11,911 nt of DNA, from positions 1 to 11,911 of the forward strand of contig NZ_JALNZY010000061.1 of assembly GCF_023229105.1 (NCBI RefSeq), written 5' to 3'. Below the pieces are notes generated by a model. The model was given only the letters and a program-made list of their open reading frames with translations. It was not told the origin of the DNA and made no database searches. The translations under genes were made by a program, and so were the position numbers. Source of the DNA: Sulfurimonas sp. GTDB lineage: Bacteria; Campylobacterota; Campylobacteria; Campylobacterales; Sulfurimonadaceae. Shown in pieces: positions 7,120 to 11,911 of the stretch. How positions within the stretch are numbered: position 1 is the first letter of the stretch; every line of letters starts with the position of its first letter.

Positions 7120-8096
7120 TATTGATACTTTTCTCCAGAACTTTCACAATGTTTAATTACTTCATCAATCCATCTTTGGTACCAATGCCATTTCTCACCA
7201 GCAACCATCGAACCATAACCTTTTGATGGGTTTTGAGCATCTTTTTGTTTCCATAATTGTGTATGGTCATAAATTTTGAACTTTGAGAAACCAGCATTTT
7301 GAACCATTTCTACAACCTGCTTTGGTAAATATTTTTTCTTTTCCGTTTCTTTCATAATCACATAATCCGCATTAACTTTTTCTGCAAGCGCCGAATCACT
7401 TTTTACAAATTCTATAACCTTGTCAGCCTGTCCTTTATGATTCGCTGTTTTTGGAACAAATAAGATCCTATAAGCATATTTTGGACTACTGTATTCTTCA
7501 TCTGATAAATATTCATCAAATGCTGAAATATAACCTAAAATATTAGCTGGAAGTTCAGTATGTTCTTCTAATAATTCTTTCTGTTCTGTACTAATACTTG
7601 AAAATTGCAAACTAAGTGACAAATACTTTTCGATACCTTCTGTGTCATCAAATAGTCTTTTTATATATTCGTTGTAGTTAAGGCAACTGGCTTGAAATCT
7701 TGCACTTAATAGATCATCAATTTTTGAAGTCATTTGATGTTCTATTTCATGACGAAGACCAATTAAAAATTTTAAATTGTTGGAAGTATCTTTGTCTAGT
7801 GGATTGTTACTGTCATTAATACATCGTTCTAATTCCCAATGTTTATAAGCTCCATGTCTTGTGGTGTCAAATTTTTTTCGTTTACCTCTTTGTTCAAAAT
7901 ATCTATATTCAATACTGTTTTTTTTATAATAAGCATGCAACAAATAAGTCCAAGCAATATTCATCAGGACTATAAAAGACTCAGATTTAAAAGTAATATT
8001 CGGATTATTAAAAATTTGAACTGCTGCTAAAGCGGCTTCTTTCGATTTCTTCAACAATTCACTACTAATTGAACCAATACGACGAACTCTAGGCAC
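7119..8096 (-). CDS. DUF3644 protein with HEPN-like RxxxxH motif, putative RNase
   Basis: I recognise the 325-aa protein as DUF3644-type from its N-terminal two thirds: ELLKKSKEAALAAVQIFNNP, FKSESFIVLMNIAWTYLLHA, the AYKHWELERCIND segment and FLIGLRHEIEHQM. The last contains Arg115-x4-His120, the Rx4-6H arrangement typical of HEPN ribonucleases, set in a helical context; an RNase role is inferred from this. The C-terminal 65 residues are a separate module rich in conserved aromatics (HTQLWK, KGYGSM, WHWYQRW), perhaps nucleic-acid binding. The start is GTG (8094-8096), overlapping the hsdS end by 8 nt and preceded by GAGGG. Its TAA shares one base with the RT ATG. Its place between hsdS and hsdR matches that of the anticodon nuclease PrrC, although the sequence is not PrrC-like and lacks its ABC-type NTPase part. 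Confidence 0.82.
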   Translation of the reverse strand: MPRVRRIGSISSELLKKSKEAALAAVQIFNNPNITFKSESFIVLMNIAWTYLLHAYYKKNSIEYRYFEQRGKRKKFDTTRHGAYKHWELERCINDSNNPLDKDTSNNLKFLIGLRHEIEHQMTSKIDDLLSARFQASCLNYNEYIKRLFDDTEGIEKYLSLSLQFSSISTEQKELLEEHTELPANILGYISAFDEYLSDEEYSSPKYAYRILFVPKTANHKGQADKVIEFVKSDSALAEKVNADYVIMKETEKKKYLPKQVVEMVQNAGFSKFKIYDHTQLWKQKDAQNPSKGYGSMVAGEKWHWYQRWIDEVIKHCESSGEKYQ

Positions 8097-9219
8097 TTTT
8101 AACCCTCACTTTACCACTTAATAAATCGTTCATAAGTCCTTTTTTTAGCTCTTTTAGTTTGGCTAGGTTTGTTTCTTCTATTTCGATTTTTTTATCTTGA
8201 GTGGTTAGGATTTTGGCGATTTGTTTTTGTTCATATTTATCTTTTGGATACGAAGTTTTTACATTTCCTATTGTTGTTTGGTTTAAAAGAGGTTGTCCGG
8301 TTTCTGATTTATATTTATTTAAATTCAAAAAATGCAATAAGTAAAACATATATTGAGTGTCAAACTTTTTTACTTTCTTAGTAATGTAAAGTGCATTATC
8401 TGTTATCCAACATTCGTTTACCAAATATATGCTGCCGCAATATTCTCCAACTCTACCAATGATTAGAGTTTCATCATTATTATTTTTAGAATTAGAATAT
8501 CCAGTTATACCATTGCCTCCATAAACTTCATAAATACCACTATCTGAAGTATCTTCTGGTTTTGTATCTCCACTTTTTAACTTAAAAAAATCATCTAAAC
8601 TCACAAGCTCCCACTCTTCAGGGATAAGTCCTAATTCGCTCTCTTTGTATGCATGGGTTGCTCTTGTGCGGATGTGTCCGTCTTTGTCTATGCCGTTGGT
8701 TAGAAGCTCTTGCATAAGGGCTTTTTTGATATTTTTCTCTTTTTCGATGAGGCGGTTTGTAGTTTCTATGTTCTTATCAAGTGTTGAGAGAATTTTGGCA
8801 ATTTGTTCTTGTTCTTTTACAGTAGGTCGTAAAACTTCAATTCTATTGATATTCGCAGTACTTAAACTTGGTACCCCCGATGCTTCATTATAAGAATCCC
8901 AATTTATAGACTGAAATACATAAAAAACCCATTTTGGGACATTTTTATTTTTTATGTGAGAATAAAACAATGTATCCACCGTCCAGAAAGGAGTTTCCAT
9001 GTATTGTGGATTATTTATAGTACCTTTTCTACCTATTAAGACTGATGGCTTGTCATACAAAAAATTATTTGTATATCCAATAACTCCACCAGACCCTAAA
9101 ATTGGATACTTCCCACTTTCTGATTCAACTTCTTTTTGGTCTTTTCCGTACTGAATAGTTAAAATATCTTTTAAAGGCTTTACTTCCCACCCATCAGGCA
9201 CTTGCATCATCTCACTCAT
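8089..9219 (-). CDS. hsdS: Type I restriction-modification specificity subunit HsdS
   Basis: This 376-aa protein recognises the target DNA for both methylation and restriction. It has the standard two-half layout: target recognition domain 1 (about 8-133), a conserved helix (about 136-173, EQEQIAKILSTLDKNIE), target recognition domain 2 (about 198-325) and a second conserved helix (330-368, EQKQIAKILTTQDKKIE). Both recognition domains are of one structural kind, sharing GGxGIxGY-like (GSGGVIGYTN, GGNGITGYSN) and IGRxG motifs, with different variable parts. The protein is a little short but complete. Its ATG overlaps the hsdM TGA as ATGA. The recognition-domain DNA is AT-richer than the conserved segments, the usual mosaic pattern of hsdS. 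The target sequence cannot be predicted from this alone. Confidence 0.96.
   Translation of the reverse strand: MSEMMQVPDGWEVKPLKDILTIQYGKDQKEVESESGKYPILGSGGVIGYTNNFLYDKPSVLIGRKGTINNPQYMETPFWTVDTLFYSHIKNKNVPKWVFYVFQSINWDSYNEASGVPSLSTANINRIEVLRPTVKEQEQIAKILSTLDKNIETTNRLIEKEKNIKKALMQELLTNGIDKDGHIRTRATHAYKESELGLIPEEWELVSLDDFFKLKSGDTKPEDTSDSGIYEVYGGNGITGYSNSKNNNDETLIIGRVGEYCGSIYLVNECWITDNALYITKKVKKFDTQYMFYLLHFLNLNKYKSETGQPLLNQTTIGNVKTSYPKDKYEQKQIAKILTTQDKKIEIEETNLAKLKELKKGLMNDLLSGKVRVKSA
8210..8232 (-). repeat. hsdS internal repeat, copy in the C-terminal helix
   Basis: This 23-nt stretch matches 8792-8814 at 21 of 23 positions, 582 nt apart in direct orientation. It encodes the EQKQIAKIL part of the second conserved helix. 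Such paired conserved segments are the usual sites where hsdS genes exchange or lose a recognition domain by recombination. Confidence 0.8.
8792..8814 (-). repeat. hsdS internal repeat, copy in the central helix
   Basis: Partner of the segment at 8210-8232. It encodes EQEQIAKIL at the start of the central conserved helix. The two mismatches (plus strand G/A and T/C) leave the DNA similar enough for occasional recombination, which would swap or delete the second recognition domain. Confidence 0.8.
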
Positions 9220-11432
9220 AGATAACCAAGCTCACTTAGGTAAGTTTTTATCTCGTTTGTTGCTTCGTCTCGCTCACTCTCTATTTCACTCAAGCTTACT
9301 CTGTATTTATCCCATAGGTTTTCAAGTGTTTTGATGATGGTCTGTTTCTTCTCACTTAGGTAACGGTTGGCGATACTCATGGCATCTTGTTTTAGCTGGT
9401 TTGTAACAAGCTCTTTTATGTTTGTCATGCCGTCAAATAGCTTCTCTTTTTGCTCTTGTATTTTCTCTCTTGTGACTACTTTGTCGTTTTCCTCTTTTGC
9501 GCTCTTTAGCTTTTTAAAGAGCTCTAAAAGCTTACCATGTAATGCTAACTGCTCCTCGCTCAAAGAGCCTATGAACGCCTCATTTGAGGTTATGAAACTA
9601 TCACTTAGCAGGTTGTAGTCGTAGCCGCTGTTTTTGATGGATTTTACGGTAAATTTATTTTCCACCCACCAAGAGGCAAATATCCCTCGCACCTTAAATC
9701 TATCTAGCACGCTGTCGTTTGCAAATGCTTTTGTTATCAGTTCATAGCCGCTATTGTAAAGTGATGCTATATCGCTAGATGGCTCATCTATAAGCTTTTG
9801 ATACTCATCGTACCAAGCGGAAACTTTTGCTTTTATGCTCTCGTCGGTGGTTTTAAAAGGCTCACTTTGCTCTAGCAACTCTCTAATGTTTTGCTTCTCT
9901 GCTAATTGGCTTTTAAACTCAAAATAGTTCTCATCTTTTGGTACAAATATCATATCGCTAGTTATGCCATAACTCTGCATAAGCTCATCATTCCATTCGC
10001 TCTTTGGTATGCCGCCCCTTAGGTGTGCTTTTACATCATGAGGCGTTGGCGGAGGAGTGTTGTCTATATAGCGTCTTATGTTTAGATTGAAATCCTCTTT
10101 CTCAATCTCGGCTAAACTGACAAGGCGTGAATATTTCTCCAGCTCTAATCTGTTTTGATACACAAAGTTGATTTTTTCGATGTCTTCTGCACGAAGCAGG
10201 TTTTGGTTTTTACCCTCTTTATACTCGGCATCGGCGTTGATAAAAAGGATTTTGTCATCTTTTTTTGCTTTGTTGATAATGATCAATGCGGCAGGGATGC
10301 CCGTACCGTAGAAAAGTCCGCTAGGCAGTCCAATGACTGCTTCAAGAATATTTCTTTTTGCTATAAGCTCTTGGCGAAATTCTCCCTCAACACTACCACG
10401 AAATAGCACTCCATGAGGCATGACGACACCCATTTTACCACTGCTTTTTAGCGAAGCTATCATATGCTGTACAAACATATAGTCGCCCTTTTTGCCACCT
10501 TCGGGCATAAAGTGGCTAAATCTCTCTTTGTATTTTAGGTTGGCTTTTGTGTAGTTTTGAGAAAACGGCGGATTTGCTATCACTCTATCAAACTGCATCA
10601 GTTGCCCATCTTTTGTGTGAAGCGGATCTTCTAAAGTGTCTTCGTTTTTGATGTCTGCATTTGTAATACCGTGAAGTATCATGTTCATCTTACACATCGC
10701 CCAAGTAGTAGCGATGGCATCTTGTCCATAAAGTGAGAAGTTATCGGAGTTATATATCTCTTTGATATGTTCTTTTGCTTGTATGAGCATACCGCCGCTT
10801 CCAACTGTCGGGTCGTAGATGCTCATTCCGGGTTTTGGATCGAGGATTTTGGTTAGAAGCGTTACCACTCCGCTTGGTGTATAAAACTCTCCCGCTTTTT
10901 TCCCTGCACTGTCGGCAAAGAACTTTATGAGGTACTCATACGCCGCTCCTAAAAGGTCTGGAAACTCAAAATCCTCATCTCTAAGTCTTATCTTGTCAAA
11001 GTGTTGGATGAGTTGGATGAGCTTGCTATCGCTTATTTTAGAGTTACCAACCTTTTTGTTGAAGTCGATGTGTTTTAGTACATCTTCAAGAGATGAGAGG
11101 TTGGCTTCTTCTATGCCTGCAAGAGCGACATTAAGGTTTTCACCTAGATTTTTTTTGAGATGTCGTAAGCTTTGCCATCTTGCAGATTCAGGGATATTAA
11201 ACGAAAATTGATGGTTTTGTAAAAGTATGTTGATAGTAGCTTCATCATGCCCATCTTTTTTGTAAGCCTCTTTTACTTTTTGATACTCTGCTTCAAACTG
11301 GTCTGAGAGTCTTTTGAGAAACAGCATACCGAAGATGTACTCTTTAAACTCACTTGCTTCCATCTTTCCACGAAGTATGTCTGCCGCCGAGAAAAGATGC
11401 TGTTCGAGTTGAGAGAGGGTGAGTTTTTGCAT
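9216..11432 (-). CDS. hsdM: Type I restriction-modification DNA methyltransferase subunit HsdM
   Basis: This 738-aa protein is the N6-adenine methyltransferase subunit, using S-adenosylmethionine to methylate the site chosen by HsdS. Residues 4-150 are the HsdM N-terminal helical domain (LSQLEQHLFSAADILRGKM). The catalytic domain shows GEFYTP (181-186), the AdoMet-binding motif I DPTVGSGGM (207-215) and catalytic motif IV NPPF (287-290). After about residue 470 comes an extension of roughly 265 residues with a charged, coiled-coil-like end; typical HsdM proteins are nearer 500 residues, and this long variant is seen in some type I systems. It starts the operon. The ATG fits the conserved N-terminus, but the upstream Shine-Dalgarno is weak (TGGA about 9 nt away). 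All catalytic motifs are intact. Confidence 0.97.
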   Translation of the reverse strand: MQKLTLSQLEQHLFSAADILRGKMEASEFKEYIFGMLFLKRLSDQFEAEYQKVKEAYKKDGHDEATINILLQNHQFSFNIPESARWQSLRHLKKNLGENLNVALAGIEEANLSSLEDVLKHIDFNKKVGNSKISDSKLIQLIQHFDKIRLRDEDFEFPDLLGAAYEYLIKFFADSAGKKAGEFYTPSGVVTLLTKILDPKPGMSIYDPTVGSGGMLIQAKEHIKEIYNSDNFSLYGQDAIATTWAMCKMNMILHGITNADIKNEDTLEDPLHTKDGQLMQFDRVIANPPFSQNYTKANLKYKERFSHFMPEGGKKGDYMFVQHMIASLKSSGKMGVVMPHGVLFRGSVEGEFRQELIAKRNILEAVIGLPSGLFYGTGIPAALIIINKAKKDDKILFINADAEYKEGKNQNLLRAEDIEKINFVYQNRLELEKYSRLVSLAEIEKEDFNLNIRRYIDNTPPPTPHDVKAHLRGGIPKSEWNDELMQSYGITSDMIFVPKDENYFEFKSQLAEKQNIRELLEQSEPFKTTDESIKAKVSAWYDEYQKLIDEPSSDIASLYNSGYELITKAFANDSVLDRFKVRGIFASWWVENKFTVKSIKNSGYDYNLLSDSFITSNEAFIGSLSEEQLALHGKLLELFKKLKSAKEENDKVVTREKIQEQKEKLFDGMTNIKELVTNQLKQDAMSIANRYLSEKKQTIIKTLENLWDKYRVSLSEIESERDEATNEIKTYLSELGYL

Positions 11433-11490
11433 GTATGAAAATCCATTAATTTAAATTATTTATTAAAAATTATTTTTAAATATCCATTTT

Positions 11491-11504
11491 ATCCAAATAT
11501 GGAT
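11491..11504. promoter_or_regulatory. Inverted repeat ATCCA-AATA-TGGAT, possible operator
   Basis: Five-bp arms around a 4-bp centre, directly beside the minus-strand TAAAAT that could be the -10 box of the hsdM operon. A further ATCCA occurs at 11482-11486 and another at 11441-11445. It could be a regulator site, but short AT-rich palindromes arise easily by chance. Confidence 0.3.
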
Positions 11505-11514
11505 GAAGCTTCTC

Positions 11515-11524
11515 TTGTATACAA
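11515..11524. promoter_or_regulatory. Perfect palindrome TTGTATACAA, possible operator
   Basis: A perfect 10-bp palindrome 11 bp beyond the inverted repeat at 11491-11504. On the minus strand it lies about 25 bp upstream of the candidate -10 box, where a regulator could act. No controller protein gene is adjacent, so a role is speculative. Confidence 0.3.
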
Positions 11525-11594
11525 AAATTTTTAAGTTAAATATAATGCTGTGTGATGCTCGCCCGATTGTGCTTTTTCTCGTAGCGAAGCTGAC

Positions 11595-11900
11595 TTAAAA
11601 TTCATTCTGAAACTCCTTTCGCAGCTGCTCAAACTTTTCTGGAGTAAGTTCCATATCTTCCATTAGCTCTAACAGTGCCTCTTTGGCTTTTATATCCTCT
11701 TCGTTTTCTTTGTCGATAGGAGTGAACCGTTTTCCAATTATTCCCAATGATTTTTTATTGTGTTCAGGAACAAGGCTTGGGTTGTGTTTTAGACATAAGA
11801 TATAGATAATGCCTTTTAGCAACTCAAAGGTCTCTTTGGTAGGTTTTATGTCAAAACACGACATGTATTTATACAATCTGTCGTAGTCTATCTTGTTCAT
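11595..11900 (-). CDS. Hypothetical protein, 101 aa, possibly 5'-incomplete
   Basis: I do not recognise this protein. It is rich in charged residues, contains one short hydrophobic stretch (LLKGIIYILCL, about residues 27-37) and ends in an acidic-to-charged helical segment (EALLELMEDMELTPEKFEQLRKEF split over 74-97). No signal peptide or known motif is visible. The ATG at 11898-11900 is only 11 nt from the window edge; the frame stays open upstream and no ribosome binding site fits in those bases, so the true start could lie outside. It has the same orientation as the restriction operon and is separated from hsdM by 162 bp, so it is probably an independent unit. Confidence 0.6.
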   Translation of the reverse strand: MNKIDYDRLYKYMSCFDIKPTKETFELLKGIIYILCLKHNPSLVPEHNKKSLGIIGKRFTPIDKENEEDIKAKEALLELMEDMELTPEKFEQLRKEFQNEF

Positions 11901-11911
11901 AAAAACACCGG

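Larger units (their letters stand above)
11433..11594 (-). promoter_or_regulatory. Intergenic region upstream of hsdM, probable operon promoter
   Basis: This is the only real gap in the minus-strand gene series, so the operon promoter should lie here. It holds 38 consecutive A/T bases at 11446-11483 and a minus-strand TAAAAT at about 11485-11490 that could serve as a -10 box; no convincing -35 box is seen, which is common in Campylobacterota. Two small palindromes lie at 11491-11504 and 11515-11524. I found no convincing hairpin-plus-T-run terminator for the 101-aa gene and no ORF. Confidence 0.45.

Noticed and set aside
7119..8096. Calling the DUF3644 gene prrC or rloC.
   Set aside because: Only the position and the RxxxxH motif are shared; there is no Walker A/ABC-type ATPase domain, and the DUF3644 segments are clear.
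12..11500. ATATTTGGATAA at 12-23 has its reverse complement at 11489-11500, as if inverted repeats flanked the whole operon.
   Set aside because: The match is only 12 bp in AT-rich DNA; several such matches are expected by chance in a window this size, and it does not extend on either side. No transposase is present.

Overview
The window is AT-rich (about 20-50% GC in the stretches I counted by hand). Its proteins look like those of a Campylobacterota (epsilonproteobacterial) genome, for example a Sulfurimonas- or Sulfurovum-type organism. That placement rests on protein style, base composition and the habit of this group of carrying extra ORFs inside type I restriction loci; it is an inference.

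Almost the whole window (11432 down to 497, minus strand) is one compact gene cluster of seven ORFs with no gaps. In transcription order they are: hsdM (DNA methyltransferase), hsdS (specificity subunit), a DUF3644-type protein with a HEPN-like RxxxxH motif, a reverse transcriptase of the unknown-group/abortive-infection (UG/Abi) type, an AlbA_2-HATPase-winged-helix protein, hsdR (restriction/translocation subunit) and a YgjP-like zinc metallopeptidase. Every junction overlaps (4, 8, 1, 1, 4 and 11 nt), which is strong evidence for a single translationally coupled operon. hsdM, hsdS and hsdR make a complete and apparently intact type I restriction-modification system. The three genes nested between hsdS and hsdR are the unusual part. 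The layout recalls the E. coli prr locus, where the HEPN anticodon nuclease PrrC lies between the hsdS and hsdR genes of a type I system. Here a putative HEPN RNase is paired with a reverse transcriptase in that position. The RT and DUF3644 genes are visibly more AT-rich than the restriction genes, as expected for an inserted defence cassette.

At the left end (1-496, plus strand) a separate, convergent unit starts from a perfect consensus sigma70 promoter (TTGACA, 17 bp, TATAAT). Three copies of a 10-bp quasi-palindrome flank and overlap it and look like repressor operators. The unit encodes a 37-aa hydrophobic peptide and a 78-aa helix-turn-helix protein resembling the N-terminus of WYL/DeoR-type regulators. 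Its last stop codon directly abuts the stop codon of the metallopeptidase gene on the other strand.

At the right end a 162-bp intergenic region with an all-A/T tract and two small palindromes probably carries the operon promoter. It separates hsdM from a 101-aa unrecognised ORF (11595-11900, minus strand). I see no tRNA, rRNA, CRISPR array, insertion sequence or integrase in the window.
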